A stretch of 64,000 nt of DNA from Rhizobium oryzicola (GTDB lineage: Bacteria > Pseudomonadota > Alphaproteobacteria > Rhizobiales > Rhizobiaceae), in NCBI RefSeq assembly GCF_030504645.1, contig NZ_JAUKWQ010000009.1, positions 1 to 64,000 on the forward strand. The letters run 5' to 3'. The position numbers and the translations under genes were made by a program. This document shows, piece by piece, positions 37,701-44,099 of the stretch; the first letter of the stretch is position 1, and each line of letters opens with the position of its first letter. Below the pieces are notes generated by a model, which ran no database searches, had not been told where the DNA came from, and was given only the letters and a program-made list of their open reading frames with translations.

Positions 37701-38390
37701 CCTGTCATCCAGCAGGTCGCCGCACCACAGCCGGCCCCTCAGCAGGTACGCCAGGCCCCGCTCGTCGCGCAGCAGCCGCAACCGGCTCGCCCTGCCGCGC
37801 CGCGCAATGATGCCTATGCAGCGCCCGCCGGCCTGCGTGGCACGCTACCGGCAGAGCGTCCGGCCCCGGTTGTTCAGCGCACAGCGGAACCGCAGCAGCA
37901 GACCCGTGGCGAAGGCGGTGGCTGGATCAGCGATCTCCTGCGCGGCGCGTCCCGTGACGAGCAGGCGGAAGCTCAACCGGTTCGCCAGCAGCCTGCCCGT
38001 GCGCCTGAAGCACCGGTGCGCAATGGCGATAACCGTAATCCGCGCCACATGGTGGAATCGCTCAACTCGCTCTCTGTCGATATCGCCCGCGCAATCGATC
38101 ACGATGCCTCTGTCGAGCTGTGGCGTCGCTATCAGCGCGGCGAGCGTGATGTCTTCACGCGCCGCCTCTACACGCTGAAGGGCCAGCAGACCTTCGACGA
38201 GATCCAGCGCAAATACGAGCGCGAGCCGGAATTCCGCACCGCAGTCGATCGCTACATTGCCGACTTCGAAAAGCTGCTGGCCGATGTCGCCCGCACGGAT
38301 CGCGACAAGAGCGTGACCCAGAGCTACCTGACCTCTGATACGGGCAAGGTCTACACCATGCTTGCCCACGCAGCCGGCCGCTTCGGCTGA
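31743..38390 (+). CDS. Giant membrane-anchored coiled-coil protein, GPR/RgsE-like polar growth factor
   Basis: A 2215-residue protein. Residues 1-105 are polar and proline/arginine-rich. Two membrane helices follow (about 115-140 and 155-180). Then comes some 1750 residues of almost pure helix, rich in Ala, Ser, Glu, Arg and Leu, with repeats of apolipoprotein-like character (44-residue units at 716-847, 11-residue units at 1030-1128). A Pro/Ala/Gln-rich linker (about 1965-2065) leads to a conserved globular C-terminus starting NPRHMVESLNSLSVDIARAI. Size, anchor and apolipoprotein-like repeats match the Growth Pole Ring protein of Agrobacterium (RgsE in Sinorhizobium), which organises unipolar growth. 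The family name rests on these features, not on alignment. Confidence 0.82.
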   Translation: MAKNPINESIDETAFQALEDALKVDFNEEPTPKPQSSKPAPSSRESSVADKTQQRPASQPRRTRAAETPVRQQTAEPTPAKSPAFEPANDSGRRNANAILRSLENGSMRSAIRNASIISVLWTVAGVGLGHLLYGSQLWHIASLADLLAMPGVVAIFVGIVVPVMLFFAFAIMMARAHDLRNAARSMAEVALRLAEPETIASERIMSVGQAVRREVSAMNEGIERTIARATELETLVHSEVTALERSYADNELRVRGLVHELGSERDAIVNHAERIRSSIVGAHDQLKEELSLATEEIAVRLATSGEAFASMIDTRAAVLMERSNQAGEALGSLLAAKTESLLSAFKTSGSTLTSELDDRLEKLTSSLSKHGNDIVSQFETRASTLNASTEKLNTALAERTRMLNETLVARTREITESLNEGERGITGSLNTVLSNLNRSLDDKTKSFRQSLQNAADDTVMDLDLRTGLFEERLQGTISQMSATFDTGLSTFTSAFDQRAGSLETKLTESLSRINETVSGGSRSIEGILSTSIDRLGSTLTDQSFAIATTLGTGQEMIESTLDSGTRQLGDTLSTHTQSLGSDLDARSRELAEQFESRSRALSEHFDSGSRLLVSDIDERNRSLVSDIDSRTRELTGALAARSAEITDALGNAHQRIDSVMSEQGSALFTAISESQSRFEQNLTTRSSAIIDAVTGGQQRFAEVLDEKAASLQQVVSGAPERLAGVLDSRIETMAQTLSEGHQRIEGDLGRRMSDLGEIVGGASERVGAALDSRLEALNQTLADGHQRIEGDLGRRMSDLGEIVGGASDRVGAALDSRLETLSQTLATSHQRIEGDLGRRISDLGEIVSGASERIGDVLDDRTMALTATIALSEDRLTGAIDEKTSTLMETVEKADSRIEDAFAARADAIRAAYADNQALLDHALETRNAELSRLLENGSSSVERTLETGTLRLETSLSQNAQRIENTLTDNVERIDTSLLGAVLQVETVIATGEERLGGIVDSASGRIADTLDAGSNGLQSALDARQARIQATLEQTSDRLQGTLDQGTDRLQGTIDYGTERLQGTLDSRHERFRDTLEQSEARMQGTLDARHERFRDTLEQGQERMQDTLETNHQRLQDTLESRRAMIGSTLSDAQEQLGEMLMDQATSIGTTIATSTGMLEMSMEAQQDALRQVIDGAGTELEGRLRDTAGDLTGKLVDAAREITASADQFSSRVEQTVGGVSSALDDAGRRIEGTFGGLEDRIRNQVGEVSGMVSGVGRELSETLAQRTAELERVNQENAERLAAAFDTGTARFEERLSTMDRALNIGLDNVSRTIEGRASALASSLRDAVTSAAQELDGEALRSAEALAKVGQQFAEEVTSRNADFARAIEDRTNEIAGRLSETQTRLAGQAADVAGAFSDAGNSIISKISEAEALVQRQVGSISEALGEAERNLDARGASIRSSLAEAAATIDETLRNVDQTLEGRSENIRSSLTQTAGEINAAIDAVDKALEARGEAIRAALDNRSRELNSMLASRSAELSRLIEEQAKPMVEEYSSAGRSAAERLASAADQSAERLVAAAEVSSQRLRQENASLVEAITARTNETLAAISERTQQAAGTIRGAEQSLAGSVNSLISRLEDSNSGIASLVEAAAREIGVAVERASAELGAADQKLDQTAARFTHSASNAADMVSSSSRLLETNVERLTQVSGNTLSQVGGIVGQFDDYAKVLGQASQLLGAAQSNLVSTLSERQDALRALSAGLVKRSEEIEANMRNLSAVVDGAFQRAEERSAEVGTHLRSSIQSSFTDIDQSLAQTQQRADATAAGMRAALTGAGEEATRAIEATLTDAERRSRELAERMRSGISGSLSDVERMLTEAAGKSDAAAQQLRDTLRQSVEEAIGRFSGATDEIRRSANEIRQELDSTRSELKRGAFDLPEEAKESAAAMRRAVSEQIKALQDISALVGRSAQQLEVSAPAPAPVAAPVIRQAPAPQHAAPVIQQVAAPQPAPQQVRQAPLVAQQPQPARPAAPRNDAYAAPAGLRGTLPAERPAPVVQRTAEPQQQTRGEGGGWISDLLRGASRDEQAEAQPVRQQPARAPEAPVRNGDNRNPRHMVESLNSLSVDIARAIDHDASVELWRRYQRGERDVFTRRLYTLKGQQTFDEIQRKYEREPEFRTAVDRYIADFEKLLADVARTDRDKSVTQSYLTSDTGKVYTMLAHAAGRFG
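33888..34283 (+). repeat. Three tandem 132-bp (44-residue) repeats inside the GPR-like gene
   Basis: Units at 33888-34019, 34020-34151 and 34152-34283 encode versions of V(S/G)GA(P/S)ERVGAALDSR then LE(A/T)L(N/S)QTL and HQRIEGDLGRR(M/I)SDLGEI. The last 20 residues are almost unchanged, and the DNA is also highly similar, so the copies are young or kept alike by recombination. A degenerate fourth unit follows. Confidence 0.85.
34830..35126 (+). repeat. Nine 33-bp (11-residue) apolipoprotein-like repeats inside the GPR-like gene
   Basis: Nine consecutive 11-residue units of the form R(L/I/M/F)(Q/R)(G/A/D)T(L/I)(D/E)xxxx, for example RLQGTLDQGTD and RFRDTLEQGQE, run from residue 1030 to 1128. 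The 11-residue period is that of exchangeable apolipoprotein amphipathic helices, which explains annotations of such proteins as apolipoprotein-like. Confidence 0.85.
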
Positions 38391-38413
38391 GGCTCGGTAA
38401 CCGTCAGAACCTA

Positions 38414-38443
38414 AAAAACCGCCGCGTCAAACCGGCGGTTTTT
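38414..38443 (+). terminator. Intrinsic terminator after the GPR-like gene
   Basis: AAAAACCGCCG and CGGCGGTTTTT pair over 11 bp around an 8-base loop, starting 24 bases after the stop codon, with T at the 3-prime end. It is a canonical rho-independent terminator. Confidence 0.9.
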
Positions 38444-38528
38444 CTTTATGGTCCAGCAGAAATGGCGACCCCTGCAGGACTCCAATCCATCATTATGAGC
38501 TTTAGCAAGCTTCCGGGAGAACGATCCA

Positions 38529-38915
38529 ATGGCCGATGAGGGAACGTTGCTGGCGCAGATCATTGCGCTTGAAGAAGCGCTTCACCGACCGGACGTTCGG
38601 CGCGCGCGAGACAGGCTGGAATCGCTGCTGGCGGACGAGTTCAGAGAGATTGGCGCGTCTGGCAGGTTCTATGGCCGCGCAGAGATAATTGAACTTCTGA
38701 CGCAGGAGGACAAGGGCGGAGACGAAAGCACGTTCCTCGCTTCAGACTATGCGCTGACATCCATCTCGGAGGACGCGGTCCTCCTCACGTACCGGACAGA
38801 CAGGCTGCAAGCCGACGGCACACACCGTCATGCTTTGCGCAGCTCAGTCTGGAAGCGGGAGGGCTGCGCATGGCGACTGTTCTTCCATCAGGGAACGTTG
38901 ACCGGCCCAAAATGA
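38529..38915 (+). CDS. SnoaL/NTF2-like DUF4440 protein
   Basis: A 128-residue single-domain protein with the cone-like NTF2 fold pattern: helix ALEEALHRPDVRRARDRLESLLADEFREIG, then SGRFYGRAEIIELL, and three strands ending RSSVWKREGCAWRLFFHQGT. DUF4440 members bind or modify small molecules, and their substrates are mostly unknown. GGGAG lies 8-9 bases before the ATG. It stands alone between two terminator-like hairpins. Confidence 0.8.
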   Translation: MADEGTLLAQIIALEEALHRPDVRRARDRLESLLADEFREIGASGRFYGRAEIIELLTQEDKGGDESTFLASDYALTSISEDAVLLTYRTDRLQADGTHRHALRSSVWKREGCAWRLFFHQGTLTGPK

Positions 38916-38918
38916 CAA

Positions 38919-38941
38919 CGCCGCCGGGATGAGCGGCGGCG
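38919..38941 (+). terminator. GC-rich hairpin after the DUF4440 gene
   Basis: CGCCGCCG and CGGCGGCG pair perfectly around a 7-base loop just after the stop codon. Only GCGCTTTC follows, so the T run is poor. It probably acts in both directions between convergent genes. Confidence 0.5.
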
Positions 38942-38997
38942 GCGCTTTCATAAGAATATCGAACGGCGAGAGTGCTAACCACCCTCGCCTCGGAAGC

Positions 38998-39612
38998 TCA
39001 CAGCGAGCGCAGCGTCCAGTCCACGATCTGGGCGCCCACCTGCGCAAAGGCATTGTTGATCGCTGCGATAAACTTGGCATTGTCGTCGCCGGAAACCGGC
39101 ACCTGCGCCTTGAACACGTTCTGCGCCTTCACGGAGCCATTGCGATCATTGAGGATCTTGACGGAAATCTCGACCCGCGCCGACTTGGGGCTGCGGGCAT
39201 CGATTTCAAAGGCGCGAATATCGGCCACAACCTGATAATCGATCGCCAGCCCCTGCCCGGGCTTGCCGACGCCGCCGAGCTTACCGGTGTTCTCGAATGC
39301 CTGAACCAGCTTCGACTGCACCATGCGCGGCAGGCGGTCACCCCATTGCGAATTGGAGAGATACTGAATCTCGGATGGCGAGACGCGCACAACGACTTGC
39401 TCGCTATCCAGCGATTTCAGCGCCGTCGGCTCCGGCACCAGGATCTGGCGGTTCTTGACCGTCGGCCCGTCAGCACGCGGCGTCAGCGACAGATCGAAAG
39501 TATCATTGTTCGCCTTGCTGCCGCAGCCGCTCAAAAGCGCTGCCGCGACCGGCAGCACCATGAAGGCGAGGTATCGCAGACCGCGCCCGTTGTTACCCTG
39601 CCTGTCGATCAT
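38998..39612 (-). CDS. ABC-type lipid transport auxiliary lipoprotein
   Basis: A 204-residue lipoprotein with an N-terminal signal and lipobox LLSGC. The mature domain belongs to the ABC-type transport auxiliary (PqiC/DUF330-like) group, with a VVVRVSPSEIQYLSNSQWGDRLPRM strand-turn typical of it. It probably sits in the outer membrane as a docking partner for the MCE protein encoded just upstream. I prefer ATG 39612 because GGGGA lies 5 bases upstream; ATG 39636, overlapping the mlaD stop as TGATG, is a real alternative. It is last in the mlaE-mlaF-mlaD-lipoprotein operon. Confidence 0.85.
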   Translation of the reverse strand: MIDRQGNNGRGLRYLAFMVLPVAAALLSGCGSKANNDTFDLSLTPRADGPTVKNRQILVPEPTALKSLDSEQVVVRVSPSEIQYLSNSQWGDRLPRMVQSKLVQAFENTGKLGGVGKPGQGLAIDYQVVADIRAFEIDARSPKSARVEISVKILNDRNGSVKAQNVFKAQVPVSGDDNAKFIAAINNAFAQVGAQIVDWTLRSL

Positions 39613-39635
39613 TCCGTCCCCACTGGCTCGCTTCA

Positions 39636-41006
39636 TCAACGCCGCGTCCTGCCATCATATTCCTTGACCGTTTCCCCGCCAAAGATCAAACGCTGCGGGT
39701 TCTGGTCGAAATTGGTAATCGTCTCATTCAGGCTTTGCACCGCACGCCTCGTATCGGTGACAAGCGACTGCACATCGCGCAGTCCGGTGCCGGAGAAACG
39801 GGCCAGATTGTCGGCAATCGGTCCGATCTTGGCGTTCAGATTGTCGGCGGTGGCGCGAATGGATTGAAGCGTCTTCTGCGCTTCCGCCATCAGGCCCTGG
39901 CTGTCGTTGCCGCTCACCATTCCATCCACCTTGGCCAGAATGCCATCCACACGGGTGGAGGCTGTATTCAGCTTCTGCGCCAGTTCGGTAAAGTCCTTGA
40001 TCGCCTGATTGATCTCCCCGCGTCGATCGGCCACGCTGTCCACAACGCTGCGGGCAGAAGAAATGGCGTTGCGCGCATCGGCAGAGGCGGCAGTGATGTC
40101 ATTGACGGCGCTCTTGACGTTGTTGGCGTCAACAGCCGCCAGCAGCGTATCGGCGCGCTTCAGAACCGATTGCGCCTCGACACCGGCTTGGTTGAAGCCG
40201 GCTGCGGCCTGCTTCACCTGCGCCATGATATCACCGATCTGGTCGGTGGATTTGGCGATGTCCGCAGTGATCTTTTCGGCATTTCCGACGACGTGATTGA
40301 TCTTGTCGGCATCGATCGCCTTCACCAGACCTTCAGCCGCAGCCAGCGTGGAATCGAGCCGATCGGAGACCTTGTTGAAGGTGCCGGAGAGCGTCGTCAG
40401 TGATTTCAGGAAGTCATCGATCGCGCCGGAATTGGCAGCCAGCGCGCCACTGAAGGCTTCCGCATGCTCGATGGTGCGCGTCAGGGGACCGCGCGCATCG
40501 GTGACAAAGCCCTGGATCTGGGTGATGGCATCATCGGCCCGCTGAAGGATCTTGTCGGCGGTGGCAAGCAGGTTGGTCACGCTCGATTGGTCGGCCAGAA
40601 GCACCGCAGGTCGGCCCGTCTCCTGCGCCTTCTGCAAAATATTGTCATCACCCACCCGACCACCGGAAAGCTCGATATAGGCGGCACCGGTCAGGCCCTG
40701 CACTTCAAGAACGGCCTTGGTGGAGGAGTAAACCGGCGCGCTCATCTGCACTTCGGTAAAGGCAATCGAGTAGCGCGGATCATCCGGATCGATCTTCAGG
40801 CTGCGGACGGTGCCGACCGCTATGCCGTTGAACCGCACAGCGGAACCGACGGAAAGGCCATTGGCGGAACCGGGAATACGAATGGCGAGCTCACCCATGG
40901 GGCCGCTTCGCCCGAACTCCGCCATCCAGTAGACGAAGGCAAAAGCCGCCGCCACGACGAGAAGCGTGAAAAAGCCGACAATGGCGTAGTTGGCTTTGGT
41001 TTCCAT
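39636..41006 (-). CDS. mlaD: MCE-domain substrate-binding protein (MlaD-like) with long coiled-coil tail
   Basis: A 456-residue inner-membrane protein. One N-terminal membrane helix (about 8-30) is followed by the MCE domain (about 38-120: IRIPGSANGLSVGSAVRFNG, then VEVQGLTGAAYIEL-like strands). About 300 residues of helical, Ala/Asp/Lys-rich sequence follow. The MCE domain forms a hexameric ring that carries phospholipid between membranes. The long helical tail is far longer than in E. coli MlaD and resembles the needle-forming MCE proteins. It lies between mlaF (5 bases) and the lipoprotein gene (overlapping). Confidence 0.9.
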   Translation of the reverse strand: METKANYAIVGFFTLLVVAAAFAFVYWMAEFGRSGPMGELAIRIPGSANGLSVGSAVRFNGIAVGTVRSLKIDPDDPRYSIAFTEVQMSAPVYSSTKAVLEVQGLTGAAYIELSGGRVGDDNILQKAQETGRPAVLLADQSSVTNLLATADKILQRADDAITQIQGFVTDARGPLTRTIEHAEAFSGALAANSGAIDDFLKSLTTLSGTFNKVSDRLDSTLAAAEGLVKAIDADKINHVVGNAEKITADIAKSTDQIGDIMAQVKQAAAGFNQAGVEAQSVLKRADTLLAAVDANNVKSAVNDITAASADARNAISSARSVVDSVADRRGEINQAIKDFTELAQKLNTASTRVDGILAKVDGMVSGNDSQGLMAEAQKTLQSIRATADNLNAKIGPIADNLARFSGTGLRDVQSLVTDTRRAVQSLNETITNFDQNPQRLIFGGETVKEYDGRTRR

Positions 41007-41011
41007 GGCTT

Positions 41012-41851
41012 TTACTTTCCTGGCCCGGCGCCGTTATGATGGTCGTCCTCGGTCACGACAGACCGGGCACGCTTTCCGCGGAAATAGGATTTAACCCAAG
41101 GGTCATCACAGGCGAGCATATCATCCAGCGTCCCTTCGACGAGAACGCGTTTTTGTCCCAATACGGCGATTCGGTCGCAGACGGAAAACAGACTGTCGAG
41201 ATCGTGCGTCACCATATAGACGGTGAGACCCAGCGTGTCGCGCAGCTTGGCGATCAGCTGGTCGAATTCGGCGGCACCGATCGGGTCGAGACCGGACGTC
41301 GGCTCATCGAGGAAGACAAGCGCCGGATCGAGCGCCAGTGCCCGCGCAAGCGCCGCGCGCTTGATCATGCCGCCCGACAGTTCGGACGGATATTTGTCCG
41401 CCGCATCAGGCGCCAGCCCCACCATCTCGATCTTGAGATAGGCCAGCTCATCCATCAGAGACTGCGGCAGGTCGAGATATTCCCGCATGGGCAGCTGGAT
41501 GTTCTCCTTCACCGTCAGCGCGGAGAACAGGGCACCGTGCTGGAAGAGAACGCCAAGCTGCATGTCGAGTTGCATACGTTGCTGTTCATCGGCATGCTCG
41601 TAATCGACGCCGAGAATGCGGATCGACCCCGAGCTATGCGGCAAAAGCCGCAACACGGTGCGCATCAGCACGGACTTGCCAGTACCAGACGCCCCGACGA
41701 AGCCAAGAATTTCGCCGCGATAGATATCGAGATCCAGGCTGTCGAGAACCTTCTTTTCGCCAAACGCAACCGTCAGGTCACGCACGGACAGAATGACCTT
41801 GTCATCCTCCGGATGCGCACGCGACTGGGTCTGGTCTTCCTGAAGGGCCAT
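41012..41851 (-). CDS. mlaF: ABC transporter ATPase for phospholipid transport (MlaF-like)
   Basis: A 279-residue ABC ATPase of the Mla/Ttg2A group. Walker A GASGTGKS is at residues 53-60, the signature is LSGGMIKRAALARAL, and Walker B ALVFLDEPTSGLDPIGA follows. It couples ATP hydrolysis to lipid movement with the MlaE permease and the MlaD ring. ATG 41851 has AGGA 5 bases upstream; the open frame to 41899 adds a non-conserved tail. The spacing to mlaE is 7 bases and to mlaD 5 bases, so one transcript is certain. Confidence 0.94.
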   Translation of the reverse strand: MALQEDQTQSRAHPEDDKVILSVRDLTVAFGEKKVLDSLDLDIYRGEILGFVGASGTGKSVLMRTVLRLLPHSSGSIRILGVDYEHADEQQRMQLDMQLGVLFQHGALFSALTVKENIQLPMREYLDLPQSLMDELAYLKIEMVGLAPDAADKYPSELSGGMIKRAALARALALDPALVFLDEPTSGLDPIGAAEFDQLIAKLRDTLGLTVYMVTHDLDSLFSVCDRIAVLGQKRVLVEGTLDDMLACDDPWVKSYFRGKRARSVVTEDDHHNGAGPGK

Positions 41852-41858
41852 GCTTGTC

Positions 41859-43088
41859 CTAAAAATCGATTGAGGAATAGAAAATGGCAAAAAGGGCATC
41901 CATGAGGATGACCACGAAAATGGATTTCACCACGGCGGCTGTCACGTGCTGGCCGAGAGATTCGGCGCTGCCGCCCACCTTCATGCCTTCGACAGCCGAC
42001 ACGATGCCGATCGCCAGAGCCATGAAGGGCGCCTTGATCATACCAGATGCCACGGAGGAATACTCCACCGCTTCGTGCAGTCGCGACAGAAAGGTATCGA
42101 AGGTGATGCCGGAATAGACGAAGGCGATGATGGAGGCGCCGAACAGTGCGGCAAAGTTGGCGACGATCGTCAACAGCGGGAGCGCCACCGAAAGCGCCAC
42201 CAGCCGGGGGAAGACAAGAACACCAATCGGATTGAGGCCGATGACGTTCAGTGCGTCGATCTCCTCGCGCATCTTCATGGAACCGATTTCAGCGGTAATG
42301 GCACTGCCGGAACGACCGGCAATCATGATCGCCGTCAGCAGCACGCCGATTTCACGAAGCTGCAGAATTCCGACCAGATCCACCACGAAAAGCTCGGCAC
42401 CAAAATAGCGCAGCTGGAATGCGCCCTGCTGGGCAATGATCGCCCCGATCAGAAACGACATCAAAGTAATGATCGGAACGGCCCGCACGCCCATTCGGTC
42501 GATCTGGCTGACAACGGAGGCCGGCGATACACCCGCACCGCGACCAAGCTTCAGCTGCGTACCGCGAACAGCTGATCCCAGGATATGCATGCCGAACACC
42601 GCGTCATGGGCGAGATCAACAATCGCGCGGCCAGTCGGCTCGAAAATTCTCTCGAACAGAGTGCGGTTGTCGTTGTTATTGGCCGGCGGCTTGGGGACCT
42701 TCTCCGGCAGCACATCCAGAAGTTCCTGCAACGCTTCGCTGGCACCGGTCAGATGCACCGAGCGACCATCCGAAGTCCACTGAGTGATCAAACGGCGAAT
42801 CAGCCAGGCGCCAGAAGTATCGATATGCTGCACCTGCGAGACGTCTATTTCGACCTCTCCGCCCGCACCCTGCTTTTCGAACTCCGCCAGCTTATGCAGT
42901 ACGGGCGCAATGCTGCGATTGCGCCAATCACCTGACAAAACAAAGCGTTCGGCACTACCGGCTTCATCTGCCTTCTCGATTGTCGCAGGCATGACATCGC
43001 CCGACTTCGACTTAACTTGCATGTTTGGCAGCTCGAACGCGCTGTTGATCGTACCTGTGAGAGGCGCAATATAGCCTTCACCCGACAT
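41859..43088 (-). CDS. mlaE: Lipid ABC transporter permease MlaE with N-terminal STAS domain
   Basis: A 409-residue protein. An N-terminal STAS-like domain (about residues 30-125, with VSQVQHIDTSGAWLIRRLI) is followed by a MlaE/Ttg2B permease domain (about 145-409) with five or six membrane helices and the IMIAGRSGSAITAEIGSM signature. Fusing STAS to the permease replaces the separate MlaB protein of E. coli. The start is uncertain: ATG 43088, 43022 and 42992 are in frame and none has a good ribosome site. I give 43088 because the sequence from there (GYIAPLTGTINSAFELPN) looks coding. It is divergent from dgcA, only 27 bases away if that start is right. Confidence 0.88.
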   Translation of the reverse strand: MSGEGYIAPLTGTINSAFELPNMQVKSKSGDVMPATIEKADEAGSAERFVLSGDWRNRSIAPVLHKLAEFEKQGAGGEVEIDVSQVQHIDTSGAWLIRRLITQWTSDGRSVHLTGASEALQELLDVLPEKVPKPPANNNDNRTLFERIFEPTGRAIVDLAHDAVFGMHILGSAVRGTQLKLGRGAGVSPASVVSQIDRMGVRAVPIITLMSFLIGAIIAQQGAFQLRYFGAELFVVDLVGILQLREIGVLLTAIMIAGRSGSAITAEIGSMKMREEIDALNVIGLNPIGVLVFPRLVALSVALPLLTIVANFAALFGASIIAFVYSGITFDTFLSRLHEAVEYSSVASGMIKAPFMALAIGIVSAVEGMKVGGSAESLGQHVTAAVVKSIFVVILMDALFAIFYSSIDF

Positions 43089-43115
43089 ATTGCTACGCGG
43101 GGAACAAGGAAAACA

Positions 43116-44099
43116 ATGCGTCGTAACCTCAAAGCCACAAAAGAAAGTTATCCGATTGCAGGCAGCTTCACGATCTCGCGCGGCACGCGCACCGAAGCGC
43201 ATGTGGTCACCTGCACCATCGAGGAGGATGGCATGGTCGGTCACGGCGAATGCGTTCCCTATGCGCGCTATGGTGAAACGATAGAGGGCGTGATTGCGGC
43301 GATCGATGCCATGGCAGCCCCCATCAACGAGGGCCTGACGCGCGGACAGCTGCAACATGCCATGAAGGCGGGTGCTGCCCGCAATGCCATCGATTGCGCG
43401 CTGTGGGATCTCGAATGCAAGCAGGCGAACAAGCCTATCCATGACCTGCTGGAGCGTCCCGCCCAGCCGCCGTTGATCACCGCGTATACCATTTCGCTCG
43501 GCGAACCACAGGTCATGGCGGAACAGGCCCGCGCCAATGCCGCAAGGCCTTTATTGAAGGTGAAGGTGGGCACCGCTGACGACGTGGAGCGGATGAAGGC
43601 CGTTCGGCAGGCCGCTCCCGGCGCGCGCATCATCATCGATGCAAACGAAGGCTGGACCGACGAAAACATAGTCTATCATCTGGCCGCCGCGCGGGAAGCA
43701 GGTGTTGGGCTGATCGAACAGCCGCTGCCGGCAGGCAAGGATGACATCCTGCGCCGGATTGAGCGCCTCGTTCCTGTCTGTGCCGACGAAAGCGTGCATT
43801 CGACAGCAGATCTCGAAGGTCTTCGTGATCGCTATGATGCCGTCAACATCAAGCTGGACAAGACCGGCGGGTTAACCGAGGCGCTTCACATGAAGGTGGA
43901 GGCACAGCGGCTCGGCTACGTCATCATGGTTGGCTGCATGGTTGGTACATCGCTTGCGATGGCACCGGCCGTCGTTCTGGCTGCCGGATGCGATTATGCC
44001 GATCTCGACGGCCCGCTGCTGCTTGCACGCGATCGCGAACCTGGCCTTCGCTACGAGGGATCGCTCGTCTATCCACCAAGTCAGGCCCTTTGGGGCTGA
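43116..44099 (+). CDS. dgcA: L-Ala-D/L-Glu epimerase (dipeptide epimerase)
   Basis: A 327-residue enolase-superfamily enzyme that epimerises L-Ala-D-Glu from murein to L-Ala-L-Glu for recycling. The two catalytic lysines are Lys148/Lys150 (LLKVKVG) and Lys246 (NIKLDKTGG). The metal ligands are Asp175 (IIIDANEGW), Glu201 (IEQPL) and Asp224 (CADESVH). ATG 43116 has AAGGA 6 bases upstream. Its 3-prime end overlaps the convergent MFS gene by 19 bases. The residues point to the dipeptide epimerase group, but the exact dipeptide preference is not certain from sequence. Confidence 0.9.
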   Translation: MRRNLKATKESYPIAGSFTISRGTRTEAHVVTCTIEEDGMVGHGECVPYARYGETIEGVIAAIDAMAAPINEGLTRGQLQHAMKAGAARNAIDCALWDLECKQANKPIHDLLERPAQPPLITAYTISLGEPQVMAEQARANAARPLLKVKVGTADDVERMKAVRQAAPGARIIIDANEGWTDENIVYHLAAAREAGVGLIEQPLPAGKDDILRRIERLVPVCADESVHSTADLEGLRDRYDAVNIKLDKTGGLTEALHMKVEAQRLGYVIMVGCMVGTSLAMAPAVVLAAGCDYADLDGPLLLARDREPGLRYEGSLVYPPSQALWG

